Source of the DNA: Niastella caeni | GTDB taxonomy: Bacteria; Bacteroidota; Bacteroidia; Chitinophagales; Chitinophagaceae | Direction: 5' to 3' | DNA: 64,000 nt | NCBI RefSeq assembly: GCF_004834005.1 | Contig: NZ_STFF01000001.1 | Location: 1,859,347 to 1,923,346 of the forward strand | In this document: piece after piece, positions 1 to 9,049 of the stretch | Layout: each line of letters opens with the position of its first letter | Position numbering within the stretch: position 1 is the stretch's first letter | Notes under the pieces: generated by a model | Told to the model about the DNA's origin: nothing | Seen by the model: only the letters and a program-made list of their open reading frames with translations | Database searches by the model: none | Program-made: the position numbers and the translations under genes

Positions 1-415
1 TATCCTCAGCCTTTCTCATAAGAGCCTGGTCTTTTTCTGACTTATCCTTATAACCACATAAATGCAGGGCTCCATGGAAGATCACTCGTAAAAGTTCATG
101 CTTAAGAGGTACCTTGTAGGTTTGGGCATTATCCTTAACCCGGTCAACACTTATATAAATTTCGCCGGTGACTGCATTGGGTTTGTCTGAAAGATCAAAG
201 GTGATAATGTCGGTGTAGTAATTATGCTGCAGGTGCTGCTTGTTAATCTCCAACAGGTATTCATCTGAACAGAAGATGTATTGGAGTGTTTCCAACCGGG
301 TTTTCTCTTTTTTAAAAAGGTCCCGGATAACATCTTTTACCAGGGTTCGCTGGGTAAAGGAAACTGGTAACAAAAAGTGAAATTGAATGAGGGGGGATAT
401 TTTATTATTATGCAT
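1..415 (-). CDS. ybeY: YbeY endoribonuclease (C-terminus cut by window edge)
   Basis: Single-strand-specific metal-dependent RNase used in 16S rRNA 3'-end maturation and ribosome quality control in the cytoplasm. I translated the minus strand from the ATG at 413-415: it reads MHNNKISPL at the start and runs 138 codons without a stop to the window edge. The family signature is seen as FHGALHLCGYKDK near residues 117-129; the first two histidines match the HGxLHLxGYDH metal site, but the third histidine of the usual motif is not present (GYKD). From memory this variant is common in Bacteroidota YbeY. The gene is divergent from the feoA gene; a TAGCTTTG promoter box lies 33 bases upstream. Confidence 0.9.
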   Translation of the reverse strand, partial: MHNNKISPLIQFHFLLPVSFTQRTLVKDVIRDLFKKEKTRLETLQYIFCSDEYLLEINKQHLQHNYYTDIITFDLSDKPNAVTGEIYISVDRVKDNAQTYKVPLKHELLRVIFHGALHLCGYKDKSEKDQALMRKAED

Positions 416-447
416 TTTTCGAAATTCGTAACTGTCATTAATTAATA

Positions 448-461
448 CAAAGCTACATTTG
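448..461. promoter_or_regulatory. Overlapping divergent promoter boxes for ybeY and feoA
   Basis: Two perfect matches to the Bacteroidota -7 element TAnnTTTG point in opposite directions and overlap by two bases: TAGCTTTG on the minus strand (448-455, toward ybeY) and TACATTTG on the plus strand (454-461, toward feoA). The feoA ATG follows 15 bases after its box. No convincing -33 TTG was found for either, so the call rests on the -7 boxes and position. Confidence 0.5.
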
Positions 462-475
462 TTGACTATTGAATT

Positions 476-709
476 ATGAAACGATTATCAGAAATAGAAA
501 CAGGAACCATTGCCCGGATACTTTCTTTTGAGAATAATGATCTGTTCCTTAAACTTATGGAAATGGGTTGTGTTCCCGGTGAATTGGTTAAGGTAGAACA
601 GGTAGCTCCCTTGGGCGATCCCATCTCAATAACGGTGGCTGGTTATAACCTCAGCTTACGATTAAATGAAGCCGATAACATCTTTGTAGAGGAACTGGGA
701 CTTTCATAA
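476..709 (+). CDS. feoA: FeoA domain protein
   Basis: Small 77-residue cytoplasmic SH3-like protein of the ferrous iron transport family. Seen in sequence: the typical start (LSEIETGTIARI), the central LMEMGCVPGE segment and the PISITVAGYNLSLR strand, which match FeoA throughout. FeoA normally helps the FeoB GTPase permease import Fe(II). No feoB lies next to it here: upstream is divergent ybeY and downstream a repeat array and nadD. It may act with a FeoB encoded elsewhere. The TACATTTG box just upstream suggests its own short transcript. Confidence 0.88.
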   Translation: MKRLSEIETGTIARILSFENNDLFLKLMEMGCVPGELVKVEQVAPLGDPISITVAGYNLSLRLNEADNIFVEELGLS

Positions 710-829
710 TGTGGTCCCCGTTTCTTTTTTGACATATCCCTTCCCTTTTGCCATAATTATAATAGCTCCATCCTTCACGTGTTTTTGAGGTTTCATTGAC
801 TTCATCCCTTTCTCAAACGCAGTAACCGA

Positions 830-1220
830 TTTTTCCCAGAACCTATTCTGTTTTCATGAAATGGATATTGTTTCCATAAGTTTGATACTATTCTCATGAA
901 AATATATGTTTATTCATGAGAAACGATCCTATTTTATTGAAGAAAATGTTTTTTCCGTTCGAAATGATCCTGTTTTCATGAAAATGGATGTCTTTTCATA
1001 AGAGTTGACACTGTTCTCATGAGAATAGATATTGTTTCATGAGAATGGATGTTATTTGCATGAGAAAGGATACTGTTTCCATAAGAACTGATACTGTTCT
1101 CATGAAAATATATGTTTGTTCATGAGAAACGATCCTATTTTATTGAAGAAAATGTTTTTTCGGTGAGAAATGAAACTGGTTTAGTGGAGAGCGATGTTTT
1201 TTCGTGCGTATCGTTTCTTT
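830..1220. repeat. Array of about 18 degenerate 20-21 bp palindromic repeats
   Basis: The feoA-nadD gap is filled with tandem units of 20-21 bp fitting roughly TTYTCATGARAAYRGATRYTG. The best units are at 973-992, 1014-1034, 1035-1054 and 1055-1075; each has a core palindrome such as TTCTCATGAGAA. A higher-order repeat is also present: the block 871-952 recurs almost unchanged at 1076-1158, offset about 205-206 bp. All units lie in the same phase, close to two helical turns apart. No reading frame stays open across the array. The function is unknown; a protein-binding array or a structural/replication-related site are possibilities. Confidence 0.85.
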
Positions 1221-1292
1221 GCAAAAAATGGTCATCGCTACTCGCGATTAATTCAGAACTTTAAAGAGCGGAATTACAATTACTAATTACAG

Positions 1293-1865
1293 ATGAAAGT
1301 TGGACTTTACTTTGGGTCGTTTAATCCTATACACCATGGTCATTTGATCATTGCTAATTACATGTTGCAGAACTCTGATCTCGATCAGATATGGTTAGTG
1401 GTGTCACCTCAAAATCCTTTTAAACAATCGGGCAGTTTATTGAATTCGTATCACCGGTTATACCTGGTACAACTGGCAATTGAAACTGAGCCAAAATTAA
1501 AAGCCAGCGATATAGAATTCAGGTTGCCGCAGCCATCCTATACCGTGAATACCCTTGCCTATTTGCAGGAAAAGTATCCAATGCATCAATTTGCCATAAT
1601 TATGGGCAGCGACAGTTTTGAGAATCTTTCCAAATGGAAAAACTATGAATTCATTTTGCAGCATTGTCCTATTTATGTGTATCGCCGGCCCGGCCATGAA
1701 GTGATCAATAATTTTAAGCAAGGCAATATTATCGTCATGGACGCTCCCCTGTTGCAAATCTCCGCTACCCTCATTCGCAACAATATAAAACAGGGCAAAT
1801 CCATCCGATACCTGATTCCCGATAAAGTAATTGAAGAAATAGAGAGAAACGGTTTCTATCGATAA
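1293..1865 (+). CDS. nadD: Nicotinate-nucleotide adenylyltransferase
   Basis: Cytoplasmic enzyme joining nicotinate mononucleotide and ATP to give deamido-NAD in NAD biosynthesis. The 190 residues carry the nucleotidyltransferase signature GSFNPIHHGH at residues 8-17 and the C-terminal ISATLIRNNI motif near 157-166 that matches the ISxTxIR site of the family. Length is normal. The start ATG directly precedes the conserved MKVGLYFGSF. It stands alone behind the repeat array, and downstream is a 530-base gene-free stretch. NadD may also be needed for the NR salvage route encoded at 24.3-25.5 kb if it accepts NMN; that is inference. Confidence 0.95.
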   Translation: MKVGLYFGSFNPIHHGHLIIANYMLQNSDLDQIWLVVSPQNPFKQSGSLLNSYHRLYLVQLAIETEPKLKASDIEFRLPQPSYTVNTLAYLQEKYPMHQFAIIMGSDSFENLSKWKNYEFILQHCPIYVYRRPGHEVINNFKQGNIIVMDAPLLQISATLIRNNIKQGKSIRYLIPDKVIEEIERNGFYR

Positions 1866-2394
1866 CGAACAAACGAAGTTAGGTATGATTGTATTCACAG
1901 CTACAGTTTCACCTGATGCCATCCATCGTGCCACTTTGAAAATTTAAACCGCGCACCCGGGAAATGAGGAATATGTCGAATTTAATCATATTATGAAAAA
2001 ACATACTGTAACTTCATTCTCATTAGTGATCGCGCGTGACCAGCAAAAAGTCAGGGGAAAAAAATGATTCGTTTTACCCGGAAGAAATTATAACGAAGTA
2101 CAAGCGATTGCAGAAATTACACCGTACATATTTGTGGCATCCGGGAATGGTTGTGTAAATGCATCGCGCAGTGAAATCTTATTATTGACGGCTCTGCATG
2201 GTTCGTACATATTTTCAGTACAAACTAAAAAAATTGCAGCAACAAAGTTGGGATGGCGCAAATGAAGCCAGGGTGCTTACCGCATTATGTTGGAAATATT
2301 TTGAACCCCGATTGCGCTGGAAACCATCATTATAAGTCGTCGAAGTGTTGTACAATGCCTAACTTGTGACCTTTCGGGTTTTGAATAAACGGGA
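1866..2394. other. Gene-free interval with short broken reading frames
   Basis: About 530 bases between nadD and the chromate transporter. I see only short reading frames broken by stops on the plus strand and no hairpin terminator, tRNA or repeat. Fragments such as one ending in ALCWKYFEPRLRWK (about 2280-2335) look protein-like and could be the decayed end of a gene, but I could not join them into a recognisable family. Confidence 0.3.
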
Positions 2395-3660
2395 ATGATA
2401 ATTCTGCGCCATATACCTTTTTTAAAAGCAGTTTTTCTTCATAGTGTTTCTGCCTTTGGCGGACCGCAAGGTCATTTCGGGATGATGATGAAAACATTCG
2501 TTCATCGCCGGCGCGATGTAACTGAACAGGAATTGCTGGAGTATAATTCTTTTTGTCAACTGTTGCCCGGCGCTTCTTCTACCCAGGTTTTAACATTGAT
2601 CGGTTATAAGCGCGGTGGTATTCCGTTGGGCATCTTAACCCTGTTGATATGGATCTCCCCTGCCTGCCTGCTGATGGGCGCTTTTTCTTTCCTGCTTGAA
2701 TTTTTCGAAAGCAAATCTATAAGCGATGGCATCTTTAAATTCATTCAACCCATGGCCGTCGGCTTTCTGGCCTTTGCAGCCACCCGGTCTTTCAAACTCG
2801 CTATTCATAATAATATTACCAGGATAATAATGATAGTGAGCACTATCACTACTTATTTCCTGTTTAAATCGCCCTGGATTTTTCCGGTGCTGTTGGTGGT
2901 TGGTGGTTTTGTTACCAACCTCAGTGATAAGCGCATTCCCGAAAAAGCGCAGTCCGTTAAAAAAATAAAATGGGGAAATATCTGGCTGTTTGCCATCATC
3001 TTTTTGCTCGCGGGGGTTGTGAGTGAATTGGCCAGAAAAAACGACTGGCCCAATCGCCGCCCATTGAACTTGTTTGAAAATACCTATCGTTTTGGCAGCC
3101 TGGTTTTTGGCGGTGGTCAGGTGCTGATCCCCATGATGTATGAGCAATATGTTGAACGTCCCAAGTCGCCGGTGGTAATCAGGAAAAACCTGAATAAAAA
3201 GGAAAATGTGATCAGCATCGAGCGTGATGATTTTTATACCGGCGCCGGAATTGTAAGGGCCATACCCGGTCCTGTATTTTCCATTGCTTCTTTTATGGGC
3301 GGCATGGCCATGAAAGACAAAGGCAATGCCTGGCAGGTATTGGGATGTATCATTGGGTCTATTGCCATTTTTTTGCCCAGCGCTTTACTGGTCTTGTTCT
3401 TTTTTCCGATCTGGTACAACCTGCAGCGCTATGTTGTTGTATACCGCGCTATGGAAGGCATCAATGCGGTAGTTGTAGGCATTATGGTAGCCGGCACTAT
3501 CTATATGATGCGCGATATTTCTGTTATTGGCTTTCGTACCGTTAGTATGGTGAACTTGGGCGTTATACTGGGCACCTGGTTGCTGCTTACCTTCACCCGT
3601 CTTCCCTCTCCATTGATAGTATTGATCTGTTTCCTGCTCGGTTGGGCATTTCAGATATAA
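2395..3660 (+). CDS. chrA: Chromate transporter, CHR family
   Basis: Inner-membrane permease of the CHR family, known for chromate efflux. The 421-residue protein is the long two-domain form: the first half has FGGPQGHFG at residues 21-29 and the PGA segment (LLPGASSTQ), and the second half has [10 protein letters not shown] near residue 238 and AIPGPVFS near 284, the internal-repeat equivalents. Multiple hydrophobic segments follow both. Bacteroidota ChrA relatives are often annotated only by homology, so the substrate may not be chromate. A 177-base gap containing CTTCAGCC-type short repeats separates it from the NfeD gene. Confidence 0.88.
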   Translation: MIILRHIPFLKAVFLHSVSAFGGPQGHFGMMMKTFVHRRRDVTEQELLEYNSFCQLLPGASSTQVLTLIGYKRGGIPLGILTLLIWISPACLLMGAFSFLLEFFESKSISDGIFKFIQPMAVGFLAFAATRSFKLAIHNNITRIIMIVSTITTYFLFKSPWIFPVLLVVGGFVTNLSDKRIPEKAQSVKKIKWGNIWLFAIIFLLAGVVSELARKNDWPNRRPLNLFENTYRFGSLVFGGGQVLIPMMYEQYVERPKSPVVIRKNLNKKENVISIERDDFYTGAGIVRAIPGPVFSIASFMGGMAMKDKGNAWQVLGCIIGSIAIFLPSALLVLFFFPIWYNLQRYVVVYRAMEGINAVVVGIMVAGTIYMMRDISVIGFRTVSMVNLGVILGTWLLLTFTRLPSPLIVLICFLLGWAFQI

Positions 3661-3837
3661 ATAATGCAAAACGCAAAACATTAAACGCCGAACTCGAAAT
3701 GCAGAAAAGCTCAAATATCGGCGTGAATCCCGAAATGCGGGAAAAAGCGTTCAGCCTTCAGCCTTCCGCGTTGAGCCAATCTGTTTTGCTATTCCCGGTC
3801 AATTTTAGTAAATTACAGAGAGAGCTGTTTGAATGGT

Positions 3838-5127
3838 ATGAGGCGCATTCTACTATATTTTCTTTTGCTTCTGGCTGGTCCCTGGCCTTTGTATGCGCAA
3901 AAAGTACTATCTATAAAATTAGATGCTACCATTAACCCGGCTACTGCCGACTTTATTCATCGCGCCATTACAGTAGCGCAAAAAGAAGGATCAACCTGTT
4001 TACTCATTCATCTTAATACGCCCGGCGGATTGCTTAAAAGTACCCGCGTTATTGTAAGCGATATATTGGAATCGCCAATACCGGTTGTAGTATATGTTGC
4101 TCCCGGCGGCGCGCATGCCGGCTCTGCAGGTGTATTTATAACTATGGCTGCGCATATTGCGGCCATGGCCCCCGGCACTAATATTGGCGCTGCGCACCCG
4201 GTAAGTGCGCAAGGTCAAATGGATACCATTATGAGCACAAAGGCTACCAATGATGCCATTGCATTCATCAAGTCCATTGCAGCCAAACGCGGACGAAATG
4301 CTGAATGGGCTGCACAAGCGGTTCGCAACAGTGTTTCACTTACAGAGTCAGAAGCGTTGGAATATAATGTCATCAATTTAATTGCCTCCAATGAACAGGA
4401 GTTATTGAATAACATCGATGGGAAAAGCATTACAGTTAGCTCGGGAACCGTTGCCTTGAAAACGAAGAATGCTTCAGTGCGATCGCTCGATATGGGATTG
4501 GGTGAAAAGATCCTGAATATCCTCAGCGATCCCAATGTGGCGTACATCTTATTCCTGCTGGGTTTATATGGGCTAATATTTGAACTGTATAGTCCGGGCG
4601 CTATTTTCCCCGGCGTAATTGGCGGCATTTGTATCATCCTCGCCTTCTACACTATGCATACATTACCGGTGAACTATGCCGGCCTTGCCCTGATTGTTTT
4701 TGGTGTTATCTTATTTCTGCTCGAAATAAAAATAGTCAGTCATGGACTGCTTGGTATAGGAGGTGTCATTTCTTTATTGCTAGGCTCCATGATGCTCATT
4801 CGAACGGATGAAGCCTGGTCCATAGGCAGTCTTTCATGGAGCGTGATCATAACAGCGGTTGCTGTAACCTCGCTTTTCTTTCTGTTTGTGGTAGGCATGG
4901 GATTAAAAGCGCAGCGGGCCAAACCGGCCCTTGGGTTGGAAGCAATGATCGGCGAGATCGGCCAATCATTAAGTGAGTTGAATCCTGCAGGCACAGTGCG
5001 GATGCATGGCGAGATATGGAGAGCGATATCGGCATCCGGACTTATTCCTGAAGGGAAAAAAGTGGTTGTAACCGGGTTTTTGAATTTTACCCTGCAGGTT
5101 GAAGCATATAACGAACCATCCACATAA
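3838..5127 (+). CDS. NfeD family membrane-bound serine protease
   Basis: Membrane serine protease of the ClpP/crotonase fold that partners slipin/SPFH proteins and is thought to act in membrane protein quality control. I use the ATG at 3838 (MRRILLYFLLL) rather than the upstream TTG at 3829 because it starts cleanly with a signal peptide ending at about residue 20 (PLYAQ). The protease domain shows HLNTPGG at 58-64 and AHAGSAGVF at 92-100 with the probable nucleophile Ser96; a lysine near 143-150 would be the general base. Four or five hydrophobic segments follow from about residue 230, then the soluble NfeD OB-fold domain. The slipin gene begins 12 bases downstream, so they form an operon. 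Confidence 0.92.
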   Translation: MRRILLYFLLLLAGPWPLYAQKVLSIKLDATINPATADFIHRAITVAQKEGSTCLLIHLNTPGGLLKSTRVIVSDILESPIPVVVYVAPGGAHAGSAGVFITMAAHIAAMAPGTNIGAAHPVSAQGQMDTIMSTKATNDAIAFIKSIAAKRGRNAEWAAQAVRNSVSLTESEALEYNVINLIASNEQELLNNIDGKSITVSSGTVALKTKNASVRSLDMGLGEKILNILSDPNVAYILFLLGLYGLIFELYSPGAIFPGVIGGICIILAFYTMHTLPVNYAGLALIVFGVILFLLEIKIVSHGLLGIGGVISLLLGSMMLIRTDEAWSIGSLSWSVIITAVAVTSLFFLFVVGMGLKAQRAKPALGLEAMIGEIGQSLSELNPAGTVRMHGEIWRAISASGLIPEGKKVVVTGFLNFTLQVEAYNEPST

Positions 5128-5139
5128 ACCTCTTTTAAT

Positions 5140-5910
5140 ATGAATTCATTACCTATCTCGGCTTCGGCCATAGTCATAATACTATTCCTGATCTTTGTAT
5201 TATCCAGCGCCATTCGCATTTTGCGCGAGTATGAACGGGGCGTTGTTTTCAGGTTAGGGCGACTGATTTCTGTTCGCGGGCCCGGCCTTATCTTATTAAT
5301 ACCTGTTATTGATAAAATGGTAAAAGTAAGTTTGCGCACCGTGGTAATGGACGTACCACCGCAGGACATCATCACTGAAGACAACGTATCAATAAAAGTA
5401 AACGCGGTGGTGTACTTCAGGGTGCTGCAGCCACAGAAAGCCATTGTAGAAGTTGAGAATTACCTGGTGGCCACTTCCCAGTTTTCACAAACCACTTTGC
5501 GGAGTGTACTGGGCCAATCGGAACTGGATGATCTGCTTTCACAACGGGAGAAGATCAACCAGAAGTTACAACAGATCATTGATACGCATACCGAGCCATG
5601 GGGAATAAAAGTATCGAATGTAGAAGTTAAGCAAATTGACCTGCCGCAGGAAATGCAGCGGGCAATGGCCAAGCAGGCAGAAGCAGAACGCGAGCGCCGG
5701 TCGAAGGTCATTGCTGCGGAAGGAGAATTCCAGGCTTCGCAACGCCTGGCAGATGCGGCCCATATTCTGAGTGAACAACCCAGCGCGCTTACCTTGCGAT
5801 ACCTGCAAACCCTTCGGGAAATTGCCACTGAAAATAATTCAACCACCATATTCCCCGTGCCTATTGACCTGTTAAAACCGTTTTTAAACGTGGAGAAAAG
5901 AAATGGCTAA
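5140..5910 (+). CDS. Slipin/stomatin family SPFH domain protein
   Basis: A 256-residue SPFH (band 7) protein with one N-terminal membrane segment (about residues 8-26) followed by the conserved [13 protein letters not shown] start of the domain and the VDVPPQ-like [13 protein letters not shown] motif. The C-terminal part is an Ala/Glu/Arg-rich coiled coil ([19 protein letters not shown], residues about 176-194) typical of oligomerising stomatins. Family members form membrane rings and recruit NfeD proteases, which cut the stomatin C-terminus in archaeal examples. Position directly behind nfeD supports that partnership. Confidence 0.93.
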   Translation: MNSLPISASAIVIILFLIFVLSSAIRILREYERGVVFRLGRLISVRGPGLILLIPVIDKMVKVSLRTVVMDVPPQDIITEDNVSIKVNAVVYFRVLQPQKAIVEVENYLVATSQFSQTTLRSVLGQSELDDLLSQREKINQKLQQIIDTHTEPWGIKVSNVEVKQIDLPQEMQRAMAKQAEAERERRSKVIAAEGEFQASQRLADAAHILSEQPSALTLRYLQTLREIATENNSTTIFPVPIDLLKPFLNVEKRNG

Positions 5911-5990
5911 ACTAAGGGGTTATCAGTACGCCTGCATATTGATAAACCCTGGTGGCCACTACGTCTTTTATTAATTTTATACTACATTCC

Positions 5991-6019
5991 AGGGGGTATT
6001 CTTTTATTAAATGCCCCCT
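5991..6019. repeat. Hairpin between slipin gene and glucosidase gene
   Basis: AGGGGGTATT (5991-6000) can pair with AATGCCCCCT (6010-6019) across a 9-base loop, 10 pairs with one G-U. No T-run follows, so it is not a standard terminator. A weaker hairpin (GGGTTATCA with TGATAAACCC) lies just upstream at about 5917-5950. Together they may end the nfeD-slipin transcript. Confidence 0.45.
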
Positions 6020-6124
6020 ATACAGTAACTTCATAATGGTATTTATGACCATTAATCATTAATTGATGCTTACCGCCGGTCGCTTGCCAGCGTACTATTT
6101 ATAAAAGCAGAAGAAAACAGGAAC

Positions 6125-8785
6125 ATGAGTGCAGAACATCAACGACTTGCGGTTAATTCCACCAGGAAGATTCCTTTGGAACAATGGGGACCGTATTTAA
6201 GTGAACGCCAATGGGGCACTGTTAGAGAAGATTTTAGTCCAAACAGCGATGCCTGGAATTATTTTACCCACGATCAGGCCCGCTTTCGCGCCTATCGCTG
6301 GGGGGAGGATGGTATTGCTGGTATTTCAGATTTTTTTCAAAACCTGTGCTTTGCCGTCACAGTTTGGAATGGCAAAGATGCTATATTGAAGGAACGACTT
6401 TTTGGCCTGGGTAATTACGAAGGCAATCATGGTGAGGATGTAAAAGAATTGTATTACTACCTCGACAATTTGCCTACGCACTACTATATGGAGTATTTGT
6501 ATAAATACCCACAGCAAAAGTTTCCTTATGATGATCTGTTAGCAGTGAACAGGCAACGCTCCCGCACCGAGCCGGAGTATGAGATCCTGGATACCGGCAT
6601 CTTCAACAACAATGAATATTTTGATGTACAGGTAACATATGCCAAGCATAATTCGCGGGATATTGTTATTAAGATCAATGTTCATAACCATCATACCAAG
6701 TCAGCGGAAATAACAGTGTTGCCTACCCTATGGTTTTACAATCGCTGGAGCCACGATGCTTCCAAGAAAAAGCCATCCATTGCATGGCGCGATAAAACTT
6801 CGGTAAAGGCTACACATCACAGGCTTGACACTTATTATTTATATTTTCAACCACCGCGCGATGCGCTGTTTACTGAAAATGAAACCAACTTCGAAAAAGT
6901 AAACGGCAAACCTAATTTATCTCCTTTCACCAAGGATGCATTTCACGACGCCATTATAAAGGGCGAGAATATTACGGCTTTGCGTCAAAAGAAATCGGGA
7001 ACCAAGTTTGCGCCTGTTTACAAGTTACGCATACAGGGTGGCCGGTCAGAGGCCATTTATTTACGCCTCAGCAATAAAATAATAGATGTTCCTTTTCACA
7101 ATGGCTTTGAAGACATCTTTGCACAGCGTAAAGAAGAAGCTGACGCCTTTTATGCAAAAGTGTTATCTAATACGAAAAATGCCGGCCTGGCAAAAATTCA
7201 ACGCAGGGCGTTGGCGGGTTTGTTGTGGAGCAAGCAATATTATCATTTTGATATAGAGCGCTGGCTTACGACCAGTGATCAGATAACACCCGTAAATCCA
7301 TCCCGGTTAACAGGACGGAATCACGACTGGAAGCACCTCAAGAACCAGGACATTATTTGCATGCCCGATAAATGGGAGTATCCCTGGTATGCGGCCTGGG
7401 ACCTGGCTTTTCAGTGTATTCCCATGGCCATGGTTGATCCCGTATTTGCCAAGCACCAGCTTACCTTAATAATGCGGGAATGGTATATGAAACCCGATGG
7501 GCAATTACCGGCCTATGAATGGAACTTCAGTGATGTGAACCCGCCGGTACAGGCCTGGGCGGCGTTGGAAGTATACCGAATAGAAAAAAAGCAAACCGGC
7601 AAAGGCGATATCCCGTTTCTGAAACGCATCTTCCAAAAGCTCATCATCAATTTTACCTGGTGGATCAACCGTAAGGATTCGAACGGTAACAACATGTTCC
7701 AGGGAGGCTTCCTCGGCCTGGATAACATCGGGGTATTTAACCGCAGTCACCTGGTGCATGGTGATATGGAGTTAGAACAAGCCGATGGAACGAGCTGGAT
7801 GGGCATGTATGCGTTGAACATGATGGATATGGCATTGGAAATTGCCATGCACGATATTTCGTTTGAAGATACGGCGACAAAATTCTTTGAGCATTTTGTA
7901 ATGATTGCCGAAGCGCTGAATGAACAGGGCATGTGGAACCAGGAAGACAAGTTCTTTTATGATACCTTGTCTATTGCCGGTTCTGAACCTTTGCATTTGC
8001 GCATCTTCTCTATTGTAGGGCTAACATCGCTTTTCGCGGTATCAACTATTGAAAAGCGCATCCTCGATAAGCTGGATGATTTCAGAAAACGGATCACCTG
8101 GTTTGAAAACTACCGGAAGAAGAATAATAAGTTCTGGCCCAATGAAGAAAGAAGTGACGGTAAAACCATTTTATTATCACTGGTGCCAAAAGAGCGGGTC
8201 GTGTTCTTATTGCAACGGTTGTTAGATGAAACGCAATTCCTATCACCATGGGGTATACGCGCATTGTCGAAATACCATGAAAAAAATCCGTTTTCGGTAA
8301 CTATCCGCGGTATCGAGTATAAGATACAATATGAACCCGGCGATTCCACTTCTGATATGTTCGGCGGCAACTCAAACTGGCGCGGTCCGTTGTGGATGCC
8401 TATCAATTATATCATCATTCAATCTATTCGTCACTTTGGTGAGTTTTATGGAAATGAACTGGAAGTAGAATGTCCCATTGGTTCAGGAAACAAAATGAAC
8501 CTGGTACAGGTAGCCGAAGAATTGACCCGGCGGTTGATCATGTTGTTTCAACCAAACCAGCATGGCAAACGGCCTGCACACGGTGCATACAGTTGGTTTT
8601 ATCAACGCTCCGAAAATGCAGATCTCGTTTTGTTCTACGAATATTTTCATGGCGAAACCGGTGCGGGCTTAGGCGCTAACCATCAAACCGGCTGGACGGC
8701 ACTGATAGCCGAGCTGGTACATTCTTTATCGGAAAAACAATTTATAACTGAAGAGCCTTCGCCTGCGCAGGTTCAGAAATTATAA
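6125..8785 (+). CDS. Glucosidase, GH63 / MGH1-like (alpha/alpha)6 barrel hydrolase
   Basis: Large cytoplasmic 886-residue protein without a signal peptide. It matches the bacterial glucosidase family related to GH63 and MGH1-type hydrolases: an N-terminal beta-sandwich region (residues about 30-340; LERLFGLGNYEGNHGEDV-like segment seen as ERLFGLGNYEGNHGEDVKE), then an (alpha/alpha)6 barrel with WEYPWYAAWD near residue 418, GGFLGLDNIG near 527 and MFGGNSNWRGPLW near 742. The substrate of these proteins is not settled; alpha-glucosides or glycoside stores are plausible. It is flanked by a hairpin upstream and by a strong terminator 48 bases downstream, so it is probably transcribed alone. Confidence 0.85.
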   Translation: MSAEHQRLAVNSTRKIPLEQWGPYLSERQWGTVREDFSPNSDAWNYFTHDQARFRAYRWGEDGIAGISDFFQNLCFAVTVWNGKDAILKERLFGLGNYEGNHGEDVKELYYYLDNLPTHYYMEYLYKYPQQKFPYDDLLAVNRQRSRTEPEYEILDTGIFNNNEYFDVQVTYAKHNSRDIVIKINVHNHHTKSAEITVLPTLWFYNRWSHDASKKKPSIAWRDKTSVKATHHRLDTYYLYFQPPRDALFTENETNFEKVNGKPNLSPFTKDAFHDAIIKGENITALRQKKSGTKFAPVYKLRIQGGRSEAIYLRLSNKIIDVPFHNGFEDIFAQRKEEADAFYAKVLSNTKNAGLAKIQRRALAGLLWSKQYYHFDIERWLTTSDQITPVNPSRLTGRNHDWKHLKNQDIICMPDKWEYPWYAAWDLAFQCIPMAMVDPVFAKHQLTLIMREWYMKPDGQLPAYEWNFSDVNPPVQAWAALEVYRIEKKQTGKGDIPFLKRIFQKLIINFTWWINRKDSNGNNMFQGGFLGLDNIGVFNRSHLVHGDMELEQADGTSWMGMYALNMMDMALEIAMHDISFEDTATKFFEHFVMIAEALNEQGMWNQEDKFFYDTLSIAGSEPLHLRIFSIVGLTSLFAVSTIEKRILDKLDDFRKRITWFENYRKKNNKFWPNEERSDGKTILLSLVPKERVVFLLQRLLDETQFLSPWGIRALSKYHEKNPFSVTIRGIEYKIQYEPGDSTSDMFGGNSNWRGPLWMPINYIIIQSIRHFGEFYGNELEVECPIGSGNKMNLVQVAEELTRRLIMLFQPNQHGKRPAHGAYSWFYQRSENADLVLFYEYFHGETGAGLGANHQTGWTALIAELVHSLSEKQFITEEPSPAQVQKL

Positions 8786-8832
8786 TACATCAAATAGTTT
8801 CCAACAGCTCAATTCTGGAATAGAAAATATAA

Positions 8833-8866
8833 TGCCGGATGATCAACATCATCCGGCAATTTTTTG
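8833..8866 (+). terminator. Strong intrinsic terminator after the glucosidase gene
   Basis: A perfect 11-base stem TGCCGGATGAT / ATCATCCGGCA (8833-8843 and 8848-8858) with a CAAC loop is followed by ATTTTTTGG. Confidence 0.9.
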
Positions 8867-9049
8867 GGGTTGGCCTGTCGGGTTTGCCATTGCATCTTGT
8901 ATAGCAAACAAACAAATAAACACCTTACAGGTCTTTCATTTTCAAGGCTGCTCAATGCTTCCACGCTGATGGCATTCCCCACACTGCCCATGGCATAAAC
9001 ATTGCAAAACTGTAAGAGTACAGACATATTTTAACATAAAAGGATAGCT

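Noticed and set aside
830..1220. CRISPR array in the feoA-nadD gap
   Set aside because: Units are contiguous without spacers, diverged between copies and no cas genes are nearby.
2395..3660. chrA as part of an acquired metal-resistance island
   Set aside because: No transposase, integrase or attachment sites nearby and base composition like the neighbours.
4740..5444. Open frame on the minus strand over nfeD/slipin
   Set aside because: Antisense to two intact conserved genes, no family signature.
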